Assembly: GCA_964035545.1 (NCBI GenBank)
Contig: OZ037765.1
Span: forward strand, 3,777,001 to 3,841,000
DNA length: 64,000 nt
Reading direction: 5' to 3'
Source of the DNA: Bugula neritina
Lineage: Eukaryota > Bryozoa > Gymnolaemata > Cheilostomatida > Bugulidae
Positions 16,582-28,089 of the stretch are shown piece by piece. Position numbers and translations under genes: made by a program. Positions within the stretch are counted from its first letter, which is position 1, and every line of letters begins with the position of its first letter. The notes below the pieces were generated by a model. That model did no database searches. It was not told the origin of the DNA and was given only the letters and a program-made list of their open reading frames with translations.

Positions 16582-16757
16582 ACAATAAAAACTCTACATT
16601 GAACAATATTTTATTCACTTTAATAATAAAGGTGCACCTTAGATAATAGAGTAATCAGATGAGGAGTTGCCTGTTCGATATGATTATATAAATCATCTAC
16701 AATACAATAAAAAATTACATTGAACAATATTTTATTCACGTTAAAATAATAAAGGTG
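16582..16757 (+). repeat. Pair of about 53-bp direct repeats
   Basis: 16582-16634 and 16704-16757 both run ACAATAAAAA..ACATTGAACAATATTTTATTCAC.TTAA and end in AATAAAGGTG, with a few differences. They may be remnants of an older element next to the MITE. No coding content. Confidence 0.75.
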
Positions 16758-16802
16758 ATACTGTAAGGAGTTTATGTAATATTATATCAAATAGGCAACT
16801 CC
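16663..16802. repeat. Small inverted-repeat element
   Basis: The left arm GGAGTTGCCTGTTCGATATGA and the right arm (reverse complement GGAGTTGCCTATTTGATATAA) bracket 140 bp. It overlaps the second direct repeat above. It could be a tiny non-autonomous DNA element; no target duplication is clear. Confidence 0.55.
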
Positions 16803-16816
16803 ATGTTTTATTACTA

Positions 16817-17162
16817 AGCCTAGGGCCACACGGTGCGTATTTTTGCATGCGAAAATTAAAACCACAAGTAGCGAAGGCGTCCACTGTAGCGTCAGTGATG
16901 CGTGATAAATAAAGCTTTCATTTTTAAATCGCACTCGCTTTCAATAAAACGCAATTTACTGGAATTTAGCACTAAAGTAACGAAATTGGGCTCGCTTAAT
17001 CACTACCAGCCAATTAGGTGACGACGACAGAGACGATTCGCACTTGCGTTGAAAATGCAGAGCGACAAGTGCGAACGTTTTCTCAACGCGCACAGTGGAC
17101 ACCTTTGCTACTTGTGATTTCAATTTTCGCATGCGAAAATACGCACAGTGTGGCCCTAGGCT
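16817..17162. mobile_element. MITE-like element with about 68-bp terminal inverted repeats
   Basis: The outer arms are AGCCTAGGGCCACAC and GTGTGGCCCTAGGCT (exact reverse complements). The inverted repeat continues inwards through GCATGCGAAAAT and the CTACTTGTG/CCACAAGTAG motifs to roughly 68 bp. It is flanked on both sides by TA (16815-16816 and 17163-17164), which would suit a Tc1/mariner-type target duplication. Because the ends are palindromic, other target sizes cannot be excluded. At 346 bp with no transposase, it must have been moved in trans. The interior is GC-richer than the host. Confidence 0.85.
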
Positions 17163-17880
17163 TAGTGTTCCACGTATATTAGATGCGGTTTAACTAGCCT
17201 AATGCATCGCCTACTGGCACTCGGACAATGGGATGACTGGTTCACGATAGGAATGGGACTAGTTGCATGAGTTGATTGACAGCCGCTTGGATAGCGTGCA
17301 GTTACCGGAGAGCAGTAGATTAGTGAAGTTGTAATTGTGCTCGTCTGTGATTATGTAATGCTAATATGCTTTTATGTAGTTAGTAAATATTGTATCTTTA
17401 GTATAAACAAATATATATTCTCACTATGAATTAGCAGCATTGCTTCAATCATAATAACCCACAAATAAGTGAAGCACAATACACTTGACTAGCTGCATAA
17501 AATTAAAAATGGAGTTGTCTTTCCAAAATAAGGATCGCTTCAAAAATTGGGAAACTAGAAGTCATATTCGACATTACTGAATAAATAATTCTTATTGGTC
17601 TGAAAATAAGCGTCTGCTCCAAGTAATCCGTAACGTTATTGGCATTCCGATTCTGTTCGCTTTTAATTTCTATCGAAACTTACTGTATTTAAATAATTAT
17701 ATTAGGGTGCCTTCAATATTTTGACCTATTTGAAAATTCTGTACGTAATTTTATTGCTTACGGATTCGAATAAAAGGTAAACATTGAAACACTAGCTGGT
17801 CAGTGAACACGTCATACTGATACTTATAGTTATAGTGATTAACTTAAAGATAATCATCACAGTCACTGTCACTTGATCAT
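17163..17880. other. Non-coding DNA, slightly GC-richer at 17170-17350
   Basis: No open frame or repeat partner found. The composition change beside the MITE may mean a decayed older element, but no termini are visible. Confidence 0.4.
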
Positions 17881-18245
17881 CATCATCATGAAATTGAATA
17901 TCGATATGAATGTGGATATGATAATCACAATGATAGCTAACTATAGATTGAAGCTCATCATTTATCAAACTAAATCATTCAATATGAATATCAATATGGA
18001 TATGAATATCATCATGATCATTATATTATTATATAATATTAATTAATACCTATAATAATAATTATTATTATTATAATACTAATATTATTACTAATAGTAT
18101 TAGTATTACTATTATAATTATTAGTATAAGTATTGCCATACTTAATATTATATAATAATATAAGTTTATTAATTATTTATTATTAGTTTATTAATATTAC
18201 GGAGTAATATTAATAAACTATGTTAATATTATTATTAAATCTACT
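17881..18245. repeat. ATT/AAT-rich simple-sequence tract
   Basis: Runs of CATCAT near 17881 and repeated GATATGAATAT motifs lead into interleaved ATT/AAT trinucleotides at 18030-18240 that are self-complementary. Non-coding. Confidence 0.8.
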
Positions 18246-18259
18246 TGAGCTCAGGAAAT

Positions 18260-18500
18260 ACTCAGGTTATTTATGATATTGATATTTAATGTGGTGCGCT
18301 CTTCTACATGCCATCATAGGTTTTGTGACACCTCTAGTGCCAATTCTTCACTATATGTTAATATCAGCCATCCCAAGTTATTGAAATTAGTTGCAATGCA
18401 TATGAAAGTGGTCTTTTTCTCCTGAAAAATTGTTAAATAATTGATAGTGACCGAACAGCCGCTAATTAAATTTGCATGAAACAACCATGCATATGTTTTC
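18260..18500 (-). pseudogene. Ig fossil, type B, first copy
   Basis: An open piece of about 62 codons encodes KTTFICIATNFNNLGWLILTY, the B- to C-strand half of the Ig module. The second half (GC..YC..FSC) is absent in frame. It pairs with the type A fossil at 18535-18866, and this A-B pair recurs at 19255-20093 and 24385-25228. Confidence 0.7.
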
Positions 18501-18534
18501 ATGATTACTTTTATATTAGCTTACCTTTAATTTC

Positions 18535-18866
18535 ATTGGCCTACATCTCAGTAGAGGAGACCTCTCCAAAATTGGTGTCCTGATCCCTGCAGGTTTAGAA
18601 TTCTTTTATAGCGCTATTTGTGAAACTCAATTCCACATTGATGACAAAACCAGCTTCTCTATCTATTGATGAGCAGTAGGTATCAAAATCAACACCAAAT
18701 ATTCCTTTAAAGCATATCTTTCTCATGTGACGAAAACCTTGACACGTTTGGCTTTGTGTATTCTGTTCTCATGGTAAAAAAGTGAATGTAACTGGCTCTT
18801 GCAGATAAAATGCAGGTGCCCTTGTAGAGTTGTTTGTGATGAGCACTGACCTGCTGCCAACAGATA
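18535..18866 (-). pseudogene. Ig fossil, type A, first copy
   Basis: Splice sites are still visible (acceptor TTTTTTAG/TATCTG, donor G/GTAAGC). The start matches the open gene at 6843-7509 (SRSVLITNNSTRAPAFYLQE), but the stretch around the B-strand cysteine through the C strand is deleted and the frame closes soon after EPVTFTF. The length is 332 nt against 405 nt in the open copy. Confidence 0.8.
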
Positions 18867-19254
18867 CTAAAAAATTGACCACAAAGTACTGTGTAATCAT
18901 ATAATAAAAAACATAAATAAAATTTAATTGTAACATAACTGTTAGCAAAGAAAGATAGTAGGCAACAATAATATACTGCAATTCTATTTTTCACAAAAAT
19001 TAGAGCTGGTGTATGAGCTAAGCAAAACTGTTGCAATAGCTAATATATATTGCATGTCTTTAAAAAAGTGATAAAAAATTGAATGATGAAACTCAGTGAG
19101 TCAATTTCTTCATTGCCATAGCACAATTATGTATAGGTAAACAAGATCAAATGCATGCTGCTGATGAAGAATTTTAATATTATTAGACTATGGTAAGGTT
19201 GATTGAAACCTTGCCACACCAATTTGCCTTACAGTGAGGAGTAACTCCTCATCC

Positions 19255-19690
19255 TTTATATTATCAGGCTAACACTATTCAAGGTTGTTGAGAAAAACTT
19301 TTGACTTTTCTGCATCTAAGCTCCATACCTCCAATTTCAAATGCTGAGCGGTAGAATTGGCCCCTTGTTGACACAGCCATGCCTTATTAGTTCCTATTTC
19401 TTAAAAATATCCCCATACTTTATCAGAATGATTACTGCTAAGGCAACAATTTGCTATTCTGTCAGCATTGCTGATTGATGGGTCTGGTGTGCTCTTCTAC
19501 ATGTCATCATTGGCTTTGTGACACCCCTAGTGGCAATTCTTCACTATATGCTAATATCAGCAATCCCAAGTTATTGAAATCAGTTGCGATGCATATGAAA
19601 GTAGCCTTTTCCCCTTGAACAATAATTGTTGAATAATTGATAGTGAATGAATGCCATGTTGTGACTGAGCAGCTGCTAATTAAACCTTCA
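19255..19690 (-). pseudogene. Ig fossil, type B, second copy
   Basis: The open part encodes SCSVTTWHSFTINYSTI and KATFICIATDFNNLGLLILAY. Downstream the frame is lost by indels, although the remaining sequence still matches the other type B copies almost to the donor. Confidence 0.7.
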
Positions 19691-19738
19691 TGAAACAACC
19701 ATGCATGTGTTTTTATAAATACTTTTATACTAGTTTAC

Positions 19739-20093
19739 CTTTAATTTCTTTGACCTCCATCTTAGTAGATGAGACATCTCCAAAATTGGTGTCCTGAGCC
19801 CGGCAAGTTTAGAATTCTTTCATAGTGCTATTTGTAAAACTCGATTCCACATTGATGGCAAAACCAGCTTCCCTATCTATTGAAGAGCAGTAGGTGGTAT
19901 CAATATCAACTCTAAATATTTCTTTAAAACATATCTTTTCCATGTGATAGAAAACTTGAAGGTTCTGGCTTTGTATATTATGTTCTAGTAGAATCAGTTG
20001 CCTTGAAGGTGAATGTAACTGGTTCTCACAGATGAAATTCAGGTGCCCTAGTAGAGTTTTTGACAATGAGCACTGATCAACTGTCAACAGATA
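19739..20093 (-). pseudogene. Ig fossil, type A, second copy
   Basis: The exon borders align with the other type A copies, but the frame is shifted at least once. The C-terminal half reads DTTYCSSIDREAGFAINVESS, keeping the third cysteine, then stops in the F strand where the final cysteine should be (TGC replaced by a stop-containing stretch). Confidence 0.75.
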
Positions 20094-20099
20094 CTTAAG

Positions 20100-20602
20100 A
20101 ATTGCTCACAAAATATTAAACGTATGATAAAGATGCATGAATAAAGTAAGATCGGTTAGTTTTTTGTAAAGGTATTAAGGTTTCCTCGGCAAATTTGTTA
20201 TATATAAGATTTAGTTAGGCTTACGTTTGAAAAGGTTGCTTATGAAGCCAACGTGCTGTTGAGTTTAACATTTAAGCAAAGTTATAGATAAAAATGTGAA
20301 TTATGACAGCATAACTGCTGCTGATTACTACGGAAGAGGTTTTGGTCCCATTTCCATTTTTTCAAACCAAAATACTTTCTCCAGACACAGTAGAAGTAAT
20401 TAGACAAAGCATAATTCAGAAAGTTTCTCATGTAAATTTTAACAGTGTTGGCAATAGATGTACTTTGTTGAAATGTATCACCTTATGTGCCCTGATAGAT
20501 ATTCGTAAAATATAATGCAAAAATGTTTGAGAGGGTTTTATTGCATGTGCATAGTTTGTGTTCGTCCCGGTGGATTTAGTGACTAAAATTTTAGCCTCTT
20601 AC
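20100..20602. other. Non-coding interval between Ig fossils
   Basis: No exon recognised; consistent with former intron or intergenic sequence of the Ig cluster. Confidence 0.5.
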
Positions 20603-20986
20603 AGAAACTACTTCTCCTTCCTCACTATATATATCGTGCATAAAGCAAGACAAACTCCCTCTTATTTGTTCATCAAGAATAACCGTGCAGCTCAGCATTA
20701 AGGGTGGTACTTATACTAGCATTCCTAACTCCACAATCTTGAATCTTGACCTCCATTCTTTGTAGGTTACTGAAATCCTTATCCTGCTTAAGCCATTTGC
20801 AGTTGAATATTTTGATGCAACCTGTAGCGTAAAATTTTATACTGTCGTTGTAAATAAAGCTCATAAATTATATTTTCTTGAAACCTTTTGCAGCATAGCT
20901 AAAAGATATTTTAGTGTTCATGTAAAAATCTGGTAATCCTTGAGAGTGGTGAAGGATTTCCAATAAATTGTTTTGTTCTAGATGTT
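20603..20986 (-). pseudogene. Ig fossil, type D, first copy
   Basis: The acceptor TTTTTCAG/AACATC and a donor-like GTAAGA frame an Ig module related to the one at 30671-31064. The first (B-strand) cysteine codon has become Tyr (frame reads SFSYAAKGFKKI), an in-frame TAA follows that KKI, and the frame is lost again after ISTTLNAELHGYS. Hence not functional. Confidence 0.75.
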
Positions 20987-21320
20987 CTGAAAAATTATAA
21001 AAACAAACACATTTAATGTAAACTGCATGTTAAATCACACTGGTGGCAAGCCACTAGTTCTAGCTGTTGATATATTATACCAGCATTAAACCACAGTCTC
21101 AAAAAAGTTTTTGGCATTGTGGGTTGCATGACTCGACAGTTTTGGTAAAAATCATTAGCATTTATTGCAGGCTTGTTTTTGTAGAAACTATTGATTAAAG
21201 ATATACTGCATAATTATACTTAAAACTCAACGGTAGGAACCGAAAACCTTAATATCGAGAGTTACTTTAATCTTCGAAATTTAACAATTAAAGTTGATTG
21301 AACGATAAGACAATGGTAAA

Positions 21321-21660
21321 TCAGTGCAGGCTCCCCTTTATTTGTTTATCTACTATTTTAAGTTCAACAGGGAAGATGATACTTTTGTCTGCATTTAAGA
21401 ATCTGCAATTGTGAGTTTCAATCTCTATCCCATTCAGGACCCTTAAGTTGTCAATCATTCGCCATTCACCACTGGGAAGTATCATGCATCCGATTGTATA
21501 GATTTTCATACTATCATTATAAATCACATTTATCAACTCTTATCTAGTCATAGCCCCTAGCAGCACAGCTAATGTCTATTTTTGCATTCAAGTAAAAATC
21601 AGGTGAGCCATTTGATTAGTGAGCTATTTCTAGAGATCTGTTTTCCACTGCAGCTAGTAA
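21321..21660 (-). pseudogene. Ig fossil, type D, second copy
   Basis: The open piece encodes NVIYNDSMKIYTIGC, then GIEIETHNCRFLNADKSIIF, and breaks off at KIVDKQIKGSLH, just before the F-strand cysteine. The piece upstream of the first helix-like segment is frameshifted. It is nearly identical to the copy at 22500-22895, so the two arose by a recent local duplication. Confidence 0.8.
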
Positions 21661-21662
21661 CT

Positions 21663-22310
21663 AACCTGCATAATGTTCTTTGTATAGAAATATATTAATA
21701 TAATAAATTACATATTCTATATTGTGTATAAAAAATAATAGATATAAAATATAATGATATATTTTTCTACTTACATTCAATGACAAATCCTTTATATTAT
21801 AAGAGTGTATATATACTCATTGTAATAACATAACTGTTTTTAACAATATTACGCAGGCAATGTTCTTGCTAATCTAAATTGATTAAAAATTTCAATCTTG
21901 TATTTAAAAAATTACCATGATAAGTTTAAAAGATGGGCTCAAGTGTGATGAGCAGACTACGCAGTTGCATGATTAAAGTAGATATAAGAAGTCTTGCAAT
22001 CTTAAGACCTAAAAGTTGCTGTGTTTCATACTATCTAGTTCTGGCAGTTATATTTTCATAATTTAGCAACTAGGATAGTTTAAAAGCAGTTTACACTTTG
22101 AATAAAAAGTATTACTTTGCCCAGTAGCTTACATACATAAAAAAAAATTTAACATAACTCTCTACATACAATGTTCAAGACTGCACTTATCTAAAGCCCC
22201 TTCTATATTTTAGATAATTTTACAAGATCTGCTCAGCAATAACTGTTATAAAATGCAGTTCAAGATTATTTGAAATTTTGCCAACAACCTAAGTAACAGA
22301 ATATAGCAGA
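21663..22310 (+). repeat. Dispersed duplicate, copy 2 (other copy 652-1310)
   Basis: Colinear with 652-1310 apart from small indels, including the shared AAAGATGGGCTCAAGTGTGA block. Its left end joins directly to the Ig fossil at 21321-21660. Confidence 0.8.
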
Positions 22311-22499
22311 TTCAACTATAGAGCTGGCAAGTTTCTAGTACCAAAACTAGAGATTTAAACCAAAACCTTTGAATGAAGATGCGCCCTACCAACTGTACAA
22401 GTCTAAAACAATTTATGTTTGCTCATGTAAAACTTTATAATCAATTGCAGGTTTAATGTATAAATTGTTAACGCTTATAACTTTTAAAATGACCAACCT

Positions 22500-22895
22500 T
22501 CAACTTGCAAAATTTCTATTAGAAAAAAATATCTCTCCTAGATCTTCGTCATAAATAGAACAGCGCAGACTCCCCTTTATTTGTTTATCTACTATTTTAA
22601 GTTCAACAGGGAAGATGATACTTTTGTCTGCATTTAAGAATCTGCAATTGTTAGTTTCAATCTCTATCCCATTCAGGACCCTTAAGTTGTCAATCATTCG
22701 CCATTCACCACTGGAAAGTATCATGCATCCGGTTGTATAGATTTTCATACTATCATTATAAATCACATTTATCAACTCTTCTCTTGTCATAGCCTCTAGC
22801 AGCACAGCTAATGTCTATTTTTGTATTCAGGTAAAGATCAGGTTAGCCATTTGATTGGTGAGCTATTTCTAGAGATCTGTTTTCCACTGCATAAA
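22500..22895 (-). pseudogene. Ig fossil, type D, third copy
   Basis: The C-terminal two thirds are open (NVIYNDSMKIYTTGC to KIVDKQIKGSLRCSIYDED), so this copy retains the F-strand cysteine lost at 21321. The N-terminal part, read from the acceptor side, has an in-frame stop (after IAHQSNG) and a frameshift after CAARGYDK. Confidence 0.8.
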
Positions 22896-24384
22896 TCCTG
22901 GCAAGGTTTTACGGTGGCGGAATTTGTCAAAATTTAATGATGATTTGACTAAAGCAGAATTTTGACTGGTGTAATGCTCTCTTGTGCTGGCATTTTGTTT
23001 CCTAGAAGTTTGAGCAGCTTTTCAGCTGTAGCATCTCACTATTTTTTCTGACTTGGCTCCCTCATTTTTCTGATCTTTTTTGCTTTATAGCTGAGTAGTG
23101 ATGTCTTTTACAATCGAACTCTCAGACTTGGAAGGTCTATTTTCTAATAATGTTGGTAGTAAAGATGTAATCAGTGAAGCTATCACATTCAATACAGTCA
23201 ATTTTTGTTTTTAAAAAGCTTTTACTTTTTGAAGTTATTTCAACAGTGACATATTCACTTTGATATGATTTGAATTTCAAGCCTTGCCGCCAACTACCTA
23301 TCAAAGCTGTTCTAGTTCTACAATGAGCAGCAGCTTTTATAACTCCTGTTGCTGCAGCAGAACCATTAATATTGGCTACTTTTTTTAGCCATCTGAGATA
23401 TTGCTTTTAGAACCAATATAATCAATTTTCCCAAAACTAGTGGAAACCCTATATGTTTGTTTATATATTCGGTTTGCTGAACAACCTTATGAACTAGAGC
23501 TGCCCAATTCATCTATACTTAAGGGTAAATTGAAACGTAATCTACTGCTTTGTACTTATAAAATAGTGTTTGTGTTTCTATTGCTTGCTGTAAATGGCTA
23601 AATTTAAGCATTAGTAGGACTAATATTTTTTATAAATTGTTTTTAAAAAATTGATGTCAGTTGATGAGCTGCAGTCGCTGCAAATTATTTTGCTCCTTGT
23701 TGTGCCTGTTGTATGTGGTAATAGAATTGATTTTATATATTTTTTCTCCAAAAAATTAGGAAGCAAAATATGTAGCTGGAACCCTTTTGACTACAACACA
23801 GCAAGGCTACCCAAGAATGCTAAACAGAAATAAAAATCAGTGCAAGCTTATAGATAACTGAAATGTCTAAAGCAGTATTCCTGACAAAGATGACTAAAAT
23901 AAGTTTTCTCCTATATAGTTGTGATTTGAGCAGAGCTTTCAGCCTGTTGGTGAATCCATTTTTTTCAGTGTTGCAATTAGTAATCTTGTTTTTGATTAGC
24001 CAATAATTGCACCGCATGATATAATTACGAGATTTGAAAACAGAAACTTTGAGCTACATAATATGTCATTATAAAGATTGGAAAATTTCATTTTCAAGTG
24101 CCTCATGCATACTTTAGGTTCAACATCGTTATTAAAGCTCATAAACCTTATGAAATATTTTGCAATAACATATATACAATGAAATAAATGATGATATAGA
24201 ATGGCATTTATGTTATTGCAATAAAACATTAATTACGTATCATAGGTAAATGTAAGATCACATGCATGCTGCTAATGAAGAATTTCAATATATATTATTA
24301 GACTATTGAAGGTTTTGAAGCAGTTGAAACACCAAGTTACCTTATAATGACAAGTAACCCATTATCCTCTACATTACCAGGCCA
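22896..24384. other. Non-coding stretch within the Ig cluster
   Basis: No exon with Ig features, no SINE or terminal-repeat element seen. Short open frames at 23651-23833, 23820-24017 and 23996-24229 have no domain, paralogue or splice support. Confidence 0.5.
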
Positions 24385-24810
24385 ATGCAGTTTAAAGTTG
24401 AGACAAACTTCTTATTTTAGTGAGTACCACTTCTTTGGATGTAAGCTCCATTCCTCCAATTTCAAGTGCTGAGCAGTGCAATTGACCCCTTATTGAAGCA
24501 GCTATGCCTTCCTAATGTCTATTTCATTACAATATCTCCAGACTTTGTCAGGATGATTTTTACTAAAGCAAAAATTTGTTATTCTGTCAGCATTGCTGAT
24601 TGATGGGTCTGGTGTGCTCTTCTACATGCCATCATAGGCTTTGTGACACCCCTAGTGGCAATTCTTGACTATATGTTAATATCAGCCATCCCAAGTTATT
24701 GAAATTAGTTGCAATGCATATGAAAGTGGTCTTTTTCTCTTGAAAAATTGTTAAATAATTGGTAGTGACCGAACAGCTGCTAATTAAACTTGCATGAAAC
24801 AACCATGCAT
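24385..24810 (-). pseudogene. Ig fossil, type B, third copy
   Basis: The open part (SSCSVTTNYLTIFQEKK then ICIATNFNNLGWLILTY) is almost the same as at 18260-18500, so the two A-B pairs are recent duplicates of each other. The remainder toward the donor is frameshifted. Confidence 0.72.
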
Positions 24811-24842
24811 ATGTTTTCATGATTACTTTTATATTAGCTTAC

Positions 24843-25228
24843 CTTTAATTTCATTGGCCTTCATCTTAGTAGAGGAGACCTTTCCAAAATTGGTGTCCTG
24901 AGCCCTTCAGGTTTAGAATTGTTTCATAGTGCTATTTGGGAAACTCAATTCCACATTGATGGCAAAACCAGCTTCTCTATCTATTGAAGAGCAGTAGGTG
25001 GTATCAAAATCAACACTAAATATTTCTTTAAAGCATATCTTTTCCATGTGATAAAAACCTTGACACGTCTGGCTTTGTGTATTCTGTTCTCCTGGTACAA
25101 AAACCTTAAGACTACCATTTTTTCAAAATTTGTTGCATTGCAGGTGAATGTAACTGGTTCCCGAAGATAAAATTCAGGTGCCCTAGTAGAGTTGTAGCCA
25201 ATGAGCACTGACTTAAAGTCAACAAATA
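24843..25228 (-). pseudogene. Ig fossil, type A, third copy
   Basis: Acceptor TTTAG/TATTTG and donor G/GTAAGC are intact. The first half is open and retains the B-strand cysteine (EPVTFTCNATNFEKM). The second cysteine is Arg (HKARRVKVF where others have AGC), and a one-base shift after VKVFITW puts the conserved continuation (ICFKEIF..DTTYCSSIDREAGF) in another frame. Confidence 0.8.
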
Positions 25229-25649
25229 CTAAAAAACTGCCCACAAAATATTATGTGTAACCATATAACAAAGAAGCATGGGCACAATTTAATTGTAGCA
25301 AAACTATTAGCCAAAGTAATATAGTAACCAACTATAATATAACTGTACTTCTATTTTCTCCAAGATTAAAGCTAATGTATGGGCTTAGAAAAAGTGCCCT
25401 GCTGTTACAATATAGCTGATGTAATTTGCAGGGTCCTAAATGTTGTATGTTTTCAAAAAATTAATAAAAAATTAAATTGAAACTCAGTGAATCATTTGTT
25501 TTATTGCAATAACATGTTTATCTACGGGTAAAAAGATCAAATGCATGCTGCTAATGGAGAATTGCAATGTTCTTAGACTGTGGAAAGGTTTGACACCTTG
25601 CAACACCAAGTTACCTTACTATGAGGAGTAACCCCTTATCCTCTACATT

Positions 25650-26075
25650 TTTCGGCCAACACATTTTATAGTTGTCAAGGCAAACTTTTGATTTTAGTGG
25701 TCCTCACTTCTCTGGATGTCAGCTCCATTCCTCCAATTTCAAATGCTGAGCAGTAAAGTTAACCCCTTTTTGAAGCAGCCATGCTTTGTTAATTCCAATT
25801 CCACTACAATCTCCCTATGCTTTATCATAATGATTGCATCTAAAGCAACTATTTTCTGTTCCGTCAACACTGTTGTTTCGTGGGCTTGGTGTGCTCTTCT
25901 ACATCCCATTGTAGGCTTTTTGACACTCCTATAGTGCAAACCTTGCTATATAATATTAGCCACCTCAAGTTTTTTAAATTATTTGCTATGCAAATGAAAG
26001 TGGTCTTTTTCCCTTGAACAATTGTTAAATAATTGATAGTGGATGAATGCCATGTTATGACTGCATGAGCAGCTG
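25650..26075 (-). pseudogene. Ig fossil, type B, in duplication copy 1
   Basis: The DNA aligns with the exon at 39484-39879 and with type B copies. The Ig frame survives only in short pieces with stops between them (for example GCQKAYDGM then a stop). A long open antisense-looking frame here is a shifted frame of the same exon. Confidence 0.7.
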
Positions 26076-26177
26076 CTAATTAAATCTGCTTGAAACAAAA
26101 ACGTATTCATTCATGATGAATGTAAGCGAACACTAGCAATTTAATTTCAACATTTAATAATTGTCTAAGTGACCAAC

Positions 26178-26523
26178 CATTGATATTTTGAGAGTTCAAG
26201 CTTAGATGACAGAGCCTCTCCAGCTTTTAACTCAAATACAAAGCAAAACAGACTCCCTTTCCTTTGACTATTGATTAGAAAAGGAGGTTCTAACTTTCCA
26301 ACACTTTCGATAGGAAATGATCTGCTTTCCCAGGTTCCATCAATAATTTTGAGACAGCCTGCTTGATAGCTGTTATTTTGTATGTCAATAAATATCAAAT
26401 TAAGATATCCAAGTCTTTGAAACATGGCTGCTGTGCAGCTGAAAGATACCAGCTCATTCAGATACACATCTGGGAAACTTGGCATATGTGGCTCAATTGT
26501 TATGGAGTGGTTGTATACTGCGC
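26178..26523 (-). CDS. Open Ig-like exon, type C, copy 1 (gene status uncertain)
   Basis: Acceptor TTTGATTTCAG and donor AATG/GTTGGT delimit 346 nt with no stop. The module has SFSCTAAMF, SYQAGCLKIIDGTWES and GSLFCFVFELKAGE, so the first, second and fourth family cysteines are present. The segment carrying the third cysteine is missing, making the domain shorter. The start is phase 1 but the end is phase 2, one base off the usual symmetric pattern, so splicing to family-type exons would shift frame. No signal exon is found nearby. It may be a remnant that happens to be open. Confidence 0.5.
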
Positions 26524-26689
26524 CTGAAATCAAATTAATAGGAATATCAATCATTTGCAGGGTCCTAAATGTTGCATGTTAATATGAATTACCTGTAATG
26601 CAAAAAATATAAATATTTTATAAAAATGGAGGTTGTCTTTTATTTTTAAATTTGACACAAGCTTTGAAACTTTTTTAAATTATAATTTC

Positions 26690-26935
26690 ATACTTCAAGC
26701 ATTTTTCCTTTTCCTTTCCTTTGCCCACTCGTGATCATCAGTTTGATAGGGAAAACTATTCTTTCAGCCTCAATCAAAGCCTTACAGTTGTCATTTTCTA
26801 TTTGTGTAACTTCTATGCTTGTGGCTACCAGACCAATGCCAGTCACCTCCCAAGCCCCATTATAAACTTTGTTGCACCCTATTTTATAAACTTGCATGAT
26901 GTTATTGTAGGCTAAACTGGATAAACAAGGTTTTG
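26690..26935 (-). pseudogene. Truncated Ig fossil, type F, copy 1
   Basis: The open piece reads YNNIMQVYKIGCNKVYNGAWE with a later cysteine in NDNCKAL, covering C to E strands. The part before the C strand is missing and the F-strand cysteine is lost in a Lys/Gly-rich tail. The same fossil lies at 38420-38650 and, more decayed, at 1808-1895. Confidence 0.72.
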
Positions 26936-27689
26936 TGAAAAATACTAATTATTGATGTATTGATATTGAATAATATTGGCGGTATACTTTTTATAGCAGC
27001 ATAATCAATAATTATTTTTTAGAGAGTTTTATCTGCTATTTATGTGCTGTTTACAAAAAACAGAAATTCTTTATCATCAACACATTGATTTTTCTCCATG
27101 AATTTGCTTTTTTAAAACTGACCACATTTGGTTAGCTTAAGAGCTTGCACACCAGTACTGCCAGTTGTACTATCTTCACACCTCACTTTACTAAATTATT
27201 TCCTGGATACTATTAGCAAATAACCCACACTGATTTGTCTCTTGAAGGTTAAAAAGATTTAAAGAATCATATATTCTAGAAGTCATTAAAGTAGCTTATA
27301 ATGATATACAGGGCAAAAATAAAGGATATATATAAAAAGACAAACTATTCTATATATACAAATGCTTTTAAAAATATAAATTTCCCTAACTACAACAGAT
27401 TATTAGCCAAAAACCTTTATGGTAGCCAACTATATAGTAATTCTATTTTCTCCAACTTTCATAGCGTCACACTAACTATAGTAGAATTTTCAGCTTCAAA
27501 ATGTTGTATACATGTACGATTTCTAAAAATGTAGTTTAGAATATAAGTAATCATGAAAGATCATTATAGAAGCAAATGATTGAGATCAGCTAGACACATA
27601 GTTTCAACATTTTTACATTATAGTGGATTTGACCTTATTTAAAGCAAATTTGTTTAGTGGTTTTAAATACCAAATTGTGTATAGAATAT

Positions 27690-27960
27690 GTGTGTATTAA
27701 GAAAGTAGCAGCAGTTGACCACTTTACAACTATTAAAGTAACTCAGGAAAGTTGATTGGTAGGTTTGGTGTGCTCTTCTACGCGCCATCGTGTGTTTTTT
27801 AGCACCCCTAGTGCCAACCTTGCTATCTCTTAATGTTGGCCATCCCAAGTTACTGAAATTATTTGCAATGTTAATGAAATAGGTCTCCTTCCATTGAAGA
27901 ATTGCTGATAAATTGATAGTTGATGAGTGCCATGTTGTGACTGAGCTGCTGCTAATTAAA
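27690..27960 (-). pseudogene. Ig fossil, type B-like, copy 1
   Basis: It is related to type B exons by the GTGCTCTTCTAC and GCCATCCCAAGTT blocks, with the end toward the donor removed by the deletion that starts near 27667. Frame broken. Confidence 0.65.
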
Positions 27961-28089
27961 CCTATAAATTTGATGTATAATTCTCAATTGTATAGAAGAC
28001 TGGTCACCTAATTTTTTCAAGGGTTCGCATGCACAATATTTGTTGAACTGTTTTAAAACCACACAATAATTTTGTAAGCGTATATGCTT

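Noticed and set aside
17881-18245. Tandem array that might be a satellite or CRISPR-like repeat
   Set aside because: Irregular AT-rich simple sequence without fixed period or unique spacers, in a eukaryotic context.
23651-24229. Cluster of short open frames between Ig fossils
   Set aside because: No recognisable domain, paralogue or canonical exon borders.
25716-25939. Overlapping open frames on both strands at the type B fossil
   Set aside because: They are shifted frames of a decayed Ig exon; the true frame contains stops.
27301-27534. Open frame of 77 codons present in both duplication copies (also 39056-39289)
   Set aside because: Copies are so similar that conservation of an open frame carries no information; no domain, and the strand is opposite to the Ig genes.
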